DNA from: JALZOC01 sp035758845
GTDB lineage: Bacteria > Acidobacteriota > Vicinamibacteria > Vicinamibacterales > 2-12-FULL-66-21
Direction of reading: 5' to 3'
DNA length: 64,000 bases
Assembly: GCA_035758845.1 (NCBI GenBank)
Contig: DASTVZ010000025.1
Coordinates: 1-64,000 of the forward strand
The notes beneath the pieces are model-generated. The model saw only the letters and a list, made by a program, of their open reading frames with translations. It was not told the origin of the DNA and ran no database searches. A program made the position numbers and the translations under genes. Positions 16,623-25,200 of this stretch are shown here, one piece after another. Positions within the stretch are counted from its first letter, which is position 1. Every line of letters begins with the position of its first letter.

Positions 16623-17003
16623 GTGCGCCCCCGCGACACGGTGCTTATCGTCGAAGACGATCCTGACACTCGGCGCATGTACCGCGCGGCTCTCAGTCTC
16701 GCTGCCTTCGATGTGGTCGAAGCGCAGGACGGCCTCGCAGCGCTGCACATTCTCGACCAGCGTCGCGCAGACATCGTCGTCCTCGATTTGATGTTGCCAA
16801 CTGTCGACGGCCTCACCGTCCAGCAGGAAATCGCGGCGCACGCCGGAACGCGCGATATCCCGATCCTCATTGTCACGGCCTCCACCCTGCCGCTCGACGA
16901 CGTCAAGGTGCCGTGTATCATGAGGAAGCCTGTCTCGCCGGATGAACTCGTCGCGGCTGTGCGACGGTGCCTTGCCTCAGGCGCCTCCAGCGTCCACTCC
17001 TGA
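16623..17003 (+). CDS. Single-domain response regulator
   Basis: A 126-residue CheY-like receiver with acid pocket (LIVEDDPD), phosphoacceptor Asp in IVVLDLMLPTVDGL, conserved Thr/Ser in LIVTAST and Lys in IMRKPVSP. There is no output domain. It probably relays phosphate or binds another protein; the upstream PP2C phosphatase is a possible partner by proximity only. GTG 16623 is supported by the -10 element six bases upstream. Confidence 0.87.
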   Translation: MRPRDTVLIVEDDPDTRRMYRAALSLAAFDVVEAQDGLAALHILDQRRADIVVLDLMLPTVDGLTVQQEIAAHAGTRDIPILIVTASTLPLDDVKVPCIMRKPVSPDELVAAVRRCLASGASSVHS

Positions 17004-17062
17004 CGGCGAGATCCAGCATTCACCAATCAACAATCCGCATTTTCAGCAACCACCTTACGCGC

Positions 17063-17091
17063 TTGTAGACGGCCGCGTGCCGGACTAGACT
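17063..17091 (+). promoter_or_regulatory. Candidate promoter for the Yip1 gene
   Basis: TTGTAG at 17063-17068 and TAGACT at 17086-17091, 17 bases apart, followed by a 34-base leader with an AGGAGG before ATG 17126. Both boxes are near consensus. Confidence 0.4.
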
Positions 17092-17125
17092 GTGCCACCC
17101 CCGAAACCGATCGCAGGAGGATGGC

Positions 17126-17677
17126 ATGGCAAGTTTTGCGGAACGCATGACTGGTGCGATGAAAGCTGATGTACGGACGTTCGAGGAAATCGAAGCCGAT
17201 CAGACGGCATTACCACAGGCCGTCGCGGTCATCGTGATCGCCGGGCTCGCGTCGCTCGTTGGCAACGTCTTCCGGGTAGGCATCGTCGCTGGGTTCATGT
17301 TCCTCATCGTCACTCTCTGCAGCTATGCACTCTGGGCGCTCGTGGTCGTGCTTATTGGAACGAAGGTGATGCCTGAACCAACGACCAAGGCGGACTTCAA
17401 CGAGGGCTTCCGCGTGATGGGCTTTACTGCAGCACCAGGCGTATTCAACGTCCTCGCGATCATTCCCTTCCTTGGACCGTTGATCTCCCTCGTGATCTGG
17501 CTCTGGATGATCGTCATCGGCGTCGTGGCGGTCCGGCAGGTGCTCGATTACAGCAATACGGGAAGAGCGATCATTGTCTGTCTGATCGCCGGCGTGATCT
17601 GCTGGATCGTCAGCGTCATGATTCTCACGCCACTGCTGGTTACCGGCTTCGTCGCTCGGAGCATGACCGGGTATTAG
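17126..17677 (+). CDS. Yip1-domain membrane protein
   Basis: A 183-residue integral membrane protein. A short soluble N-terminus (MASFAERMTGAMKADVRTFEEIEADQTALPQA) precedes about five membrane helices (33-55, 60-85, 105-120, 122-145, 150-175). The layout and the conserved Glu-rich entry fit the bacterial YIP1 family, whose role is unknown. The start is clear: GCAGGAGG stands 6-7 bases before the ATG. It is convergent with the next gene, with only 4 bases between the stops. Confidence 0.8.
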   Translation: MASFAERMTGAMKADVRTFEEIEADQTALPQAVAVIVIAGLASLVGNVFRVGIVAGFMFLIVTLCSYALWALVVVLIGTKVMPEPTTKADFNEGFRVMGFTAAPGVFNVLAIIPFLGPLISLVIWLWMIVIGVVAVRQVLDYSNTGRAIIVCLIAGVICWIVSVMILTPLLVTGFVARSMTGY

Positions 17678-17681
17678 GTGC

Positions 17682-18752
17682 TTAACGTCTCGACGCGGAC
17701 TGAGAGAGAAGCGCTTCAACCGCCTCGACCTCGGACACACTGCCACCCCACATGCCGCGATTGAAGATGGAGCGAATAATCACGCTGCGGTTCGTGTGCG
17801 GGACGCGAGCCAGATTGTTCATGAACGGAAGGTAGCCGCCTTCCCGCTTGAGATAGAACTCCACGTTCGATGCGTAGAAGGCGGACAACGTCTCCCCCTT
17901 TTGCGCCATCGTCCGGCCGATATTCGCCAGCGCTGACGGACCGCTGAGGTTCCCGGTAACGGGGATGATGCGGTCTCGGCCTTGCAGTGACTTGACGAAT
18001 TGAAACGCGTCTTCCGACGCCAGATAGTTTCCTTGCCGCCCAGTGCCGTCCGTCTCGACCAGCAGATCCTGGTACGTCGGGTAGTAACTCTGCGCCGGAC
18101 GATTCAGGCTCTCGAACTTGAGTGCGAGACCACTCGTGATAAACCGTCGATGGAAACGATCGATGGTCGCGAGGTCGTCCGCGGTCAGCGGCACACCGAA
18201 TCCTTTAACAACGCGATCTACGCGTGCGCGAAGCGCATCGACCGACTTCAGTTCGGCAGATTGGTTGATGTAATCGGTGAGCCGCGCAATCGGAACATCG
18301 CGCCATGAATTCACGTCGGCAGGAACGGGCCGCCCAAACAGAAGCGCCAAGTATTCGATTCGCGTGTGCGCCTGCGCGAACAACGCCTTGAAGAGCAGAT
18401 GCAACAGCAGATTGTCGCGGCGAATGTCGAGAATGAACGCAATCGATGGCTTGACGTGCGCGATATAAGAAAAATTCTGGTCCGGACCGACGCCAATGTA
18501 CACGCCGCCGCGAACGGCGCGCTTTTCGAGTTCTGGCAAGACCTGGAGGTACGACCGTTCATTGGAGATGAGGTTGTCTGTATCGAAATATCCGCCAGGC
18601 TCCGAGAGAGACTGAATCTCGGCGGCGAACGTCGTTCGCGCCTGCGGCTCCGGGAGGGTCGCGCGAACACCAACCAGGGCGGCGACAGCAACGAGGGCTA
18701 TCGCGATTCGGAACACAGGATCGTCGTTTCGACGCCAAATTCGGTGAGTCAC
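17682..18752 (-). CDS. LIC_10091-family secreted or anchored protein
   Basis: A 356-residue protein with an N-terminal membrane or signal segment (FRIAIALVAVAALVGVRA) and a conserved core: FDTDNLISNERSYLQVLPELE, GGVYIGVGPDQNFSYIAHVKPSIAFILDIRRDNLLLHLLFKALF and EYLALLFGRP. I recognise this as the LIC_10091 family, which is reported to have a methyltransferase-like fold without a proven reaction. The GVGPDQNFSYI block would then be the nucleotide loop. GTG 18752 is chosen because GGAGG stands just upstream; GTG 18716 is an alternative. The longer frame to 18893 overlaps the divergent promoter region. Confidence 0.7.
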   Translation of the reverse strand: MTHRIWRRNDDPVFRIAIALVAVAALVGVRATLPEPQARTTFAAEIQSLSEPGGYFDTDNLISNERSYLQVLPELEKRAVRGGVYIGVGPDQNFSYIAHVKPSIAFILDIRRDNLLLHLLFKALFAQAHTRIEYLALLFGRPVPADVNSWRDVPIARLTDYINQSAELKSVDALRARVDRVVKGFGVPLTADDLATIDRFHRRFITSGLALKFESLNRPAQSYYPTYQDLLVETDGTGRQGNYLASEDAFQFVKSLQGRDRIIPVTGNLSGPSALANIGRTMAQKGETLSAFYASNVEFYLKREGGYLPFMNNLARVPHTNRSVIIRSIFNRGMWGGSVSEVEAVEALLSQSASRR

Positions 18753-18880
18753 TGGCCTCCGCCGGGCTGGTTCACGACAGTATAAGCCGTCCTTCTGCAA
18801 TTGGTTAACAGGACTCCCTCGGTGGTATGCAACTTGCGCAATTGGAGCACGATCGCCCGATCTGTCCTGGAGGGGACGAC

Positions 18881-19753
18881 ATGCCTCGCACACGTTTGTT
18901 CTTCGGTCTTGCCGTTCTGGTCCTTGCCGGCGGGATCGCTGTGTTTGTGTCCGCGCAGGGACGTGGCAGTGGACCGAAGTCTACCCATACGACAACGGCG
19001 CCTAAGGCCACTGCTCCATCGCCGCGTACGACTTCGAAGACGGCACCCGTCAAGCCGGCGAAGACGATGCAATCACCGATGAAGGCACAGCATCCTTCAC
19101 CGGCGACCGCTGCAGCAAACACGCACACGTCGAAACCAGCACCAGCGAATAGTGCGTCAGCGACGCAGCCGAAATCGTCACCGGCGAAAATTCAGAAAGC
19201 GGAAACGGCTCCGGCACCGACCAAACCGGCTAAGTCGGATAAGGCTGCTGACACGAAGCTCGCGAGGGGCGATAAGCCTGCCAAGAGCACGAAGACCACC
19301 GCCGCGACGTCGACAAAGACGACGACCGGGACGCCCACGGCAACGACGACAGAGCTGACGGCAGTACAGCAGAAGTTGAAGCAGAACACGAACCTGGCTG
19401 CCAAAGTCGCGACGCGGCTGCCGCAGGGCACCGACGTGATTAGTGCAGCGGCGGGATTCAACAACCTCGGCCAGTTTGTCGCGGCAGCGAACGTGTCGCA
19501 GAACCTTCAGATCTCGTTCACCGAACTGAAAGCCAAGATGATGACCGGAATGAGCCTCGGCCAGGCGATTCAGGCGGTCCGCCCGTTGACGGCGAGCCCG
19601 ACCGTCGAAGCGCAGCGCGCCGAGTATGACGCTCGCGGCATGATTTACGAGAGCGATCAGGCAACCCCGTCGACGACGGCCACGTCCCCCTCCACGACGT
19701 CGGTGTCGACCCCGGTGAAATCGAAAGCAAAAGCAAAGAGCTCGGCGCAGTGA
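18881..19753 (+). CDS. Exported Thr/Lys/Ala-rich protein with a conserved C-terminal domain
   Basis: A 290-residue protein. The signal peptide (MPRTRLFFGLAVLVLAGGIAVFVSAQG) is followed by about 130 residues of Thr, Lys, Ala, Pro and Ser (TKPAKSDKAADTKLARGDKP and similar), resembling H1-like or wall-spanning linkers. A folded-looking domain follows (about 155-245: LKQNTNLAAKVATRLPQGTD, GFNNLGQFVAAANVSQNLQ, MMTGMSLGQAIQAV). A good GGAGGGG precedes ATG 18881. The stop overlaps the GTG of the next gene (GTGA), so it is coupled to the putative barrel. I do not know the family by name. Confidence 0.75.
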   Translation: MPRTRLFFGLAVLVLAGGIAVFVSAQGRGSGPKSTHTTTAPKATAPSPRTTSKTAPVKPAKTMQSPMKAQHPSPATAAANTHTSKPAPANSASATQPKSSPAKIQKAETAPAPTKPAKSDKAADTKLARGDKPAKSTKTTAATSTKTTTGTPTATTTELTAVQQKLKQNTNLAAKVATRLPQGTDVISAAAGFNNLGQFVAAANVSQNLQISFTELKAKMMTGMSLGQAIQAVRPLTASPTVEAQRAEYDARGMIYESDQATPSTTATSPSTTSVSTPVKSKAKAKSSAQ

Positions 19754-20637
19754 TCGCCCGCGCAACTCTCTTCGTCGCCTGCCTCGGTGCGTCCGTGGTG
19801 CCCGTGACCGCTCAAGGGAACGGTCATGGGCACGCGTACGGCCACTTGAAATCAACCGCACCGACCCCATCGAGCGGAGGGGTGTCACAGGTCCAGCCAG
19901 CAGTCTCGGGCGGCGTTCGCAATTTCGGTTCGTGGCTGGATGACGCGTCGCTCATGACGCCCGGCAGCGGCTCGCTGACAATGTCGATGGCGTGGTTCCG
20001 TTCATCCGCCTATCACGAGTTCGATGCCCCTATCGGCGACGGCGCCATCGGTCTCACCTCGAAGGTTCAGTTTGGATTCAGCGTGCCGTATTACCACGTC
20101 AGCGCACCCGGAGGACCGGTCGTTCGTGGAATCGGCGATCTCTATCTGACTTCGAAGGTTCAACTTCGCGAGCCGAATGTTCAACACGGCGGATTCGGCG
20201 TCGCAGTCGTACCAATCGTGACGGTGCTGAGCGGCGAAGCGGATATCGAGAGGCGACGCGTCAGCTGGGCCGCGCCGGTCGCACTGGAACTTCAGCGTGA
20301 CGGATGGCGAGTGTTCGGCACGGCAGGCTATTTCTCGCAAGGATCGGTCTTCGCAAGCGGAGCGGTTGAAGTTTCGATTTCACAGCGGCTGACGATCAGC
20401 GGTACGTTGACACAATCCCATTCGACAATCGATGACCCTCCCGACATGACCCTCGTGCTGAGCCGAACGCGCACCGATGTGGGCGGAGGCGCGGCGTGGA
20501 TGATTCGTCCGGGCGTCGCATGCTTCGGCAGCATCGGCCGCACGATTTCGCAGCAGGACGCGAACGCAGCCAGCCTGGTTCTAAGCGGCGGCGTCTCGTT
20601 CAGTTTCGACGCGTGGCATTCGGGAGTGAGGAGGTAG
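19750..20637 (+). CDS. Putative outer-membrane beta-barrel protein
   Basis: A 295-residue exported protein. The signal peptide (MIARATLFVACLGASVVPVTAQG) and a His/Gly-rich mature N-terminus (GNGHGHAYGHLKS) are followed by alternating strands typical of small porin or transporter barrels (LTMSMAWFRSSAYHEF, GLTSKVQFGFSVPYYHV, GDLYLTSKVQLRE, RTDVGGGAAWMIRPGVACFG). The start is GTG at 19750 inside the stop of the preceding gene. The His-rich segment might bind metal; that is a guess. The family is not recognised. Confidence 0.68.
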   Translation: MIARATLFVACLGASVVPVTAQGNGHGHAYGHLKSTAPTPSSGGVSQVQPAVSGGVRNFGSWLDDASLMTPGSGSLTMSMAWFRSSAYHEFDAPIGDGAIGLTSKVQFGFSVPYYHVSAPGGPVVRGIGDLYLTSKVQLREPNVQHGGFGVAVVPIVTVLSGEADIERRRVSWAAPVALELQRDGWRVFGTAGYFSQGSVFASGAVEVSISQRLTISGTLTQSHSTIDDPPDMTLVLSRTRTDVGGGAAWMIRPGVACFGSIGRTISQQDANAASLVLSGGVSFSFDAWHSGVRR

Positions 20638-20641
20638 CTGA

Positions 20642-20659
20642 CGGGGTCTAAAGACCCCG
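20642..20659. repeat. CGGGGTC-TAAA-GACCCCG palindrome between convergent genes
   Basis: A seven-base stem with a TAAA loop, located between the stop of the barrel gene and the stop of the kinase gene. It shares the TCTAAAGA core with the cluster at 11440-11560. It may serve as a two-way transcription barrier, although it has no T-run. Confidence 0.55.
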
Positions 20660-20662
20660 CGA

Positions 20663-23239
20663 TCAGCGTTTCTGCCCCGGCTCCAATAACCAGATCTCAT
20701 CGGAGACGTGGACCGCGTTGGTGGTGACGAGCGTCTTGCCGTCCGTTGAAACATCGAACAAGTGATTGCTGCCGCTGAACGGAATGTTCGTCACCGCCCG
20801 CGATGATCCACCCGCGACAGGAACGACCTGGATTTCCTGATCGCCATTTCGTCCGATCACGATAAACCCAATCTGAGCGCCGCCAGGCCACCAAACAGGC
20901 CAGCCGCCCGCCGTTGTAAGCCGCCGCAGACCACTGCCATCGGCATTTACCACGAAAATCCCTCCGTAGTAGCCGCGATTGGCAGCAAAGACAATGCTCT
21001 TGCCGTCAGGTGACCACCTCGGAACAGCGCCGGGCGATTCGGTCAGGAGAGTCGGACTGCCCCCTGAGGCGGGCGCGACATAGATCCGTTCGGCGCTCTG
21101 ATCGGTCCGCGTGAACGCAATCCGCAGGCCGTCGGGGGACAGGTCGGGATACGCATCGCTCGCGTCTCCGAACGCCAGCATGACGGGCGCGCCTCCCGAT
21201 CGTGCAACGCGTCCGATCCGACGCGGTGTTCTCCATGTGTGAAAGACCACGGACGATCCGTCGCGCGAGTACCGCGAATAGACTTCTCCATCAGGCGTGT
21301 CCGTCAATCGCTTTGGTGTTCCTCCCGAAGTCGGCACGCTCCAGATGTGCCACGAGCCATCCACTTCGCTTCGGCTGAAAGCGACCTCGTTGCCGTCAGG
21401 CGAGAAGGCCGGCCCCCACATGAACGGTGAATGCGTCGCGAGCGTGCGCGAGCCGCCGCCGGTCAAACTATGCACGTTCAGCGTGTTACGCCATCGCGAG
21501 TTGATGTATGCGACCGTACCGTCGGACGCAATCGTTGGCCCCGTGTCGGGGCCGGCACCTGCGGTCAGTCGAACAAGAGCACCGCCGGCGCGCGGATAGA
21601 ACCAGATATTCGTCGCGCCGCCGCGATTCGAAGAGTGAACAATCCCCAGGCCGTCGGCGGTATACGCCGGCGACTCGGAGAACACTTCCGCGGGATCCGA
21701 CATCGCGCGTCGCGGTGCGCCGCCAAGTGCGGGAATCAGCCAGATCTCGCCGGCAATTCCTCCTGAGCCGCGAACGATCGCCAGCTCGCGTCCATCAGGA
21801 GACCAGGCCGGATCGCGGAGGAACGGGAACTCACTGTCAGCGCGTAAAAGGAGCCGCGCGTTTGCACCATCAGCGCCGGCAATCATCAGTTCCAGAATTC
21901 CGTTCGGTGCTCGATGAAGAAACGCCAGCTCCTTGCCATTCGGCGACCACACCGGGGCCGCCGCAGAGTCCAGGATGCGCTGCGAATCACCGCCAAACGT
22001 TGAAACGATCCGGATCTCAGGCGTGCCATCAGGCGACTCCCGGCGTGCAAACGCAATGCGATCGCCGTCTGGCGAAAATCGCGGTGTCGTCTCCCGGGCA
22101 TCGTCGTTCGTCACACGCACGAGGCCGCCGCCGGCCACGCGCCGAACGAACAGATCGCTGCGGCCGGTTCGTTCTTCGACCACGTAACACAGCATCTTTC
22201 CGTCCGCCGAGATCGCGGGATCGTAGATCGGGTTCTCGGACGAAAGGGTGAGCGTCCAGCGCGCTTCAGTGGCCGTCCGCTCCCAGACGGACCGGGTGTC
22301 GCGCTGTCGCCACAGCAGGAACGCGCCGGTGGCCGCGACGATCACGAGCAACGCCGTCACCATCGGCCATGTCTGTCGTTGAGTGAAGGGGACCTTCGAA
22401 ACCGCGCCGACATCGGACTGCACTGCTTCGAGCGCGGCCCGCACCTCCCCGGCGTGCTGGTACCGCTGCGAGGGCTCCTTCGCGAGGCAGCGTTGGATGA
22501 TGGATCGGATTATGGGCGGTACTGATTCAGGCAGCGGCGCCGCCGGCTCGCGCAGGATCGCAGCTGTGAGATCGAACTCGTTTCGTCCTTTGAATGGCAG
22601 TTCGCCAGCCGCGATTTCGTAGAGAAGCACTCCAAGCGCCCAGATGTCGCTGCGCTCATCGGCTTGGGTGCCGAGCAGCACTTCGGGAGCGAGATAGGCG
22701 AGCGTCCCGGCAATTGCCTGGGCGGGCGGCGAGTCGCTCGACCGGGTCACGGTCGTCGCCATATCGGACGGCACCCGTCGCGCGAGGCCGAAATCGAGAA
22801 CCTTCGCGCGTCCGTCGGGGCTGATGACGACGTTGCCCGTTTTTAGATCTCGATGAATGACGCCGCGTGTGTGCGCGTGTGCGAGCGCGTCCGCGATCTG
22901 AATTCCGTACCGGACCACCGCGTCAGTCGAGAGTCCACTTGTCGGGATGGATTCGGACAGCGGCTTCCCGTCGACGAACTCCATCGCGATATACGCCTGG
23001 CCGTTGACGTCCCCCGTCTCGTATACCGTGCAGATGTTTGGATGGCTCAGTCCGGAAGCAGCCCGCGCTTCTTCAACAATCCGCGCGCGATCGCCGGGAC
23101 TGACGCCGGCGATGCGCTCGACGACCTTGATGGCGACGGTGCGCTGCAGTTTCTCGTCGTGCGCGCGGTAGACAACCCCCATGCCGCCGGCGCCGAGCCG
23201 GGACAGGATGCGGAAATGGCCGAACGATGAACCGATCAT
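20663..23239 (-). CDS. Ser/Thr protein kinase with TolB-like beta-propeller
   Basis: An 858-residue membrane kinase. The PknB-type kinase domain (about 8-270) has GAGGMGVVYRAHD, the Lys of VAIKVV, HRDLKTGNVVI, DFGLARR and an AYLAPEVLLG activation end, all intact. One membrane helix follows (WPMVTALLVIVAATGAFLLW). The extracytoplasmic part carries repeated PDGxxIAF / SPDGKxL blades of a TolB/WD40-like propeller. Such kinases are abundant in Acidobacteriota; their ligands are unknown. ATG 23239 (MIGSSFGHF) starts the kinase fold. A frame extension to 23353 only translates a low-complexity tract. Confidence 0.88.
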   Translation of the reverse strand: MIGSSFGHFRILSRLGAGGMGVVYRAHDEKLQRTVAIKVVERIAGVSPGDRARIVEEARAASGLSHPNICTVYETGDVNGQAYIAMEFVDGKPLSESIPTSGLSTDAVVRYGIQIADALAHAHTRGVIHRDLKTGNVVISPDGRAKVLDFGLARRVPSDMATTVTRSSDSPPAQAIAGTLAYLAPEVLLGTQADERSDIWALGVLLYEIAAGELPFKGRNEFDLTAAILREPAAPLPESVPPIIRSIIQRCLAKEPSQRYQHAGEVRAALEAVQSDVGAVSKVPFTQRQTWPMVTALLVIVAATGAFLLWRQRDTRSVWERTATEARWTLTLSSENPIYDPAISADGKMLCYVVEERTGRSDLFVRRVAGGGLVRVTNDDARETTPRFSPDGDRIAFARRESPDGTPEIRIVSTFGGDSQRILDSAAAPVWSPNGKELAFLHRAPNGILELMIAGADGANARLLLRADSEFPFLRDPAWSPDGRELAIVRGSGGIAGEIWLIPALGGAPRRAMSDPAEVFSESPAYTADGLGIVHSSNRGGATNIWFYPRAGGALVRLTAGAGPDTGPTIASDGTVAYINSRWRNTLNVHSLTGGGSRTLATHSPFMWGPAFSPDGNEVAFSRSEVDGSWHIWSVPTSGGTPKRLTDTPDGEVYSRYSRDGSSVVFHTWRTPRRIGRVARSGGAPVMLAFGDASDAYPDLSPDGLRIAFTRTDQSAERIYVAPASGGSPTLLTESPGAVPRWSPDGKSIVFAANRGYYGGIFVVNADGSGLRRLTTAGGWPVWWPGGAQIGFIVIGRNGDQEIQVVPVAGGSSRAVTNIPFSGSNHLFDVSTDGKTLVTTNAVHVSDEIWLLEPGQKR

Positions 23240-23311
23240 TGAGAAAGGGAAATCTAAAAGGGAAAAGGGAAAAGGTAAAAGGGAAAAGGGAAAAGGGAAA
23301 GGGAAAAACTC
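23240..23311. repeat. GGGAAAA low-complexity tract
   Basis: Tandem heptamer-like units AAAAGGG, with AAAAGGT once, about nine copies on the plus strand. The tract joins the 5' end of the kinase gene to a truncated TlpA-like fragment. It shares AAAAGGGAAAAGGTAAAAG with the complement of the tract at 12772-12836. Confidence 0.75.
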
Positions 23312-23542
23312 GAAGAGGGATGGCGGACGGTGAAGGCGTACCTCGCCGAGCATCCGATCACGTATCCCGTCGTGTTAGGCGACATGGACCTCATGGAGAA
23401 GAAGTTCAAACTCCCGCTGAGCCTTCCGATCACGTTGTTGATCGACCGCAGCGGCCGCATCGCTTTGACCCACCCGGGCGTCGTCGAGAAAGAGAAGTTT
23501 GACGCCGACATCCGCCAGCTGCTCGAAGAGCGCGGACAGTAA
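23306..23542 (+). pseudogene. C-terminal remnant of a TlpA/AhpC-like thioredoxin-fold protein
   Basis: The frame reads GWRTVKAYLAEHPITYPVVLGD, then FKLPLSLPITLLIDRSGRIALTHPGVVEKEKFDADIRQLLEERGQ. This is the C-terminal half of a thioredoxin-fold protein with the cis-proline region LPLSLPITLLID. The N-terminal half with the CxxC site is absent and is replaced by the purine tract at 23240-23311. A GTG at 23330 could start a 70-residue protein, but without the redox site it is probably nonfunctional. Confidence 0.7.
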
Positions 23543-23569
23543 GTCTTGTCTCACCTCTGGCAGTTCGAG

Positions 23570-23713
23570 TCAACGGATTCGCGCCTGTCTCGAGAAGCAC
23601 TCTGCCGGCTGCGGCGGATGCGCCATCATCAAGGGCGTGGTCGTCCTGTAGTACTGCCGGTTCGGATCTGCGCCGTTCGCGAGGAGCGCCTTAATCACAC
23701 CAGCGTCGTGCCG
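23570..23713 (-). pseudogene. Ankyrin-repeat remnant
   Basis: The minus frame reads RHDAGVIKALLANGADPNRQ, then YYRTTTPLMMAHPPQPAEC, and ends with TGA at 23570-23572. VIKALLANGADPN followed by TPLMMA is one ankyrin repeat. No start codon or signal is attached, so it is a 3' scrap of a lost gene. The rest of the 23543-23892 gap holds nothing I can support. Confidence 0.6.
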
Positions 23714-23892
23714 AGACTGAGAACGTAAGAAGCACAACGATAAGGCCGGCGATGGCGGAGCGCATCTTAGTGAATTGCACGGTCTTCTATCGCGTCATTC
23801 TCGCTCTTTTTGACGCAGTCGCAGCCGTTCTGGCTGTCTCCGCGCCGGCCGCTCGACATCGAGGGCACGTAGATTGCGTCTCCTACGGTCGC

Positions 23893-24234
23893 ATGAAAAA
23901 GGCACAGCTCAGGTTCAGCACCGGCTTCCGGATCGTCGCGGGCAACCGCCGCGCACAAGCGGCGACGATGACGATTGCCCCTGGCGATTGCGAGGGCGGA
24001 CCGGACAACCGTCATCGAGGGGCCGATCAGTGGCTATTCGTTGAGTCTGGCAGCGGAGTGGCAATTGTCAACGGACGCCGATTCGCTTTGCGTGCTGGAA
24101 CGCTGATCTCGATCGAGCGGGGTGAGCGTCATGAAATCCGCAATACCGGTCGTCGCCCGTTGCGGACGCTCAACATCTATGTGCCACCGGCCTACACAAA
24201 GAGCGGAGACGAGCTTTCTCGCGGACAGAAATAA
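23893..24234 (+). CDS. Cupin-domain protein
   Basis: A 113-residue single-domain cupin: MTIAPGDCEGGPDNRHRGADQWLFVESGSGVAIVN is motif 1 and GTLISIERGERHEIRN is motif 2. Candidate metal ligands are H in DNRHRG and H in ERHEIRN, plus a Gln in the usual Glu region (ADQWLFV). ATG 23893 starts the fold; the longer frame from 23752 adds an unrelated N-terminus. No Shine-Dalgarno sequence is visible. Function could be isomerase, dioxygenase or binding; the sequence does not say. Confidence 0.72.
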   Translation: MKKAQLRFSTGFRIVAGNRRAQAATMTIAPGDCEGGPDNRHRGADQWLFVESGSGVAIVNGRRFALRAGTLISIERGERHEIRNTGRRPLRTLNIYVPPAYTKSGDELSRGQK

Positions 24235-24252
24235 CCTTGCCTGCGATCTAGA

Positions 24253-25155
24253 ATGTCGCGCGCAATGACCGCCGGCGAACTCGACGCACTGTTCCGCGAA
24301 GCTGTTACGGCGATCGATGAAGGCAATGTTGCGACGCTAGAGCAGCTGCTGCAACAGCACCCCGAGCTCGTCGGCGAGCGCCTGACTGAGCCAGGCGACT
24401 GGGTACGGAGTCAGATCGGGCCGGCACTGGACGGGTTCTTCGAACATCCATACCTATTGTGGTTCGTCACCGAGGACGCGGTTCGGACAGGGCAGTTGTC
24501 GGCCAACGTCGGGCCCATCGCGCAGACCATCATCGAGGCGGCCAAGCGCGCCCGTGTGACCGACTTGCAGCAGCAACTCGACTCGACCTTTCATTTCGCC
24601 GTGTGCTCGCCGATCGGCCGTGACAATGGACGTCAGCTCGAGCTGCTCGACGCGCTGATCGATGCCGGGGCCTCGACCGAGGGCGGACCAGTTCAGGCGT
24701 TCATCTGTTACAACGAGGCCGCGGCCCGGCACTTGATCGCACGCGGCGCAAGGCTGACGCTGCCCGCCGCTCTGTGTCTCGGCCTATGGGACGACGTCGC
24801 CAGGCTGGCACCGGATGCGACTGCGGACGCGAAGCAAGTGGCGCTTGGACTCGCGGCACTGAACGGAAGGGCCGAAGCGTTGTCGAGACTGCTCCCCCTT
24901 GGTGTCGATCTGGACGCGTTCACGTCCGGCTTTTATTCGCACGCGACTCCGCTCCATCACGCGGTCTGGTCTGGATCGCTGGCTGCGGTGAAGGTCCTGG
25001 TGGAAGCTGGTGCGAAGCTCACCACGCATGACAAAGCCGAAGACGCCACTCCTCTCGGCTGGGCGGAATACGCGACCACACTGCCGGCCGCTCGGACACA
25101 GGGAAAGCAGTACCGTGAGATCGCCGCCTATCTTCGCGAGCGTGGAGGCCGCTGA
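24253..25155 (+). CDS. Ankyrin-repeat protein
   Basis: A 300-residue soluble protein made of helical repeats. Clear ankyrin units are LELLDALIDAGASTEGG, LGLAALNGRAEALSRLLPLGVDLDAF and ATPLHHAVWSGSLAAVKVLVEAGAKLTTHD with ATPLGWAEY. The N-terminal 80 residues resemble degenerate repeats (AIDEGNVATLEQLLQQHPELVGERL). Start ATG 24253 or ATG 24265; a TAGAAT overlaps the first, which favours the second. It follows the cupin by 18 bases and probably mediates protein contacts. Confidence 0.8.
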   Translation: MSRAMTAGELDALFREAVTAIDEGNVATLEQLLQQHPELVGERLTEPGDWVRSQIGPALDGFFEHPYLLWFVTEDAVRTGQLSANVGPIAQTIIEAAKRARVTDLQQQLDSTFHFAVCSPIGRDNGRQLELLDALIDAGASTEGGPVQAFICYNEAAARHLIARGARLTLPAALCLGLWDDVARLAPDATADAKQVALGLAALNGRAEALSRLLPLGVDLDAFTSGFYSHATPLHHAVWSGSLAAVKVLVEAGAKLTTHDKAEDATPLGWAEYATTLPAARTQGKQYREIAAYLRERGGR

Positions 25156-25200
25156 CGGCGGATTCTGCGCAAGTCTTCGTGACCCAACGTCGCCTCACAT

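Noticed and set aside
23239..23353. Hydrophobic N-terminal extension of the kinase
   Set aside because: The Phe/Pro-rich peptide is only the translation of the TTTTCCC low-complexity tract.
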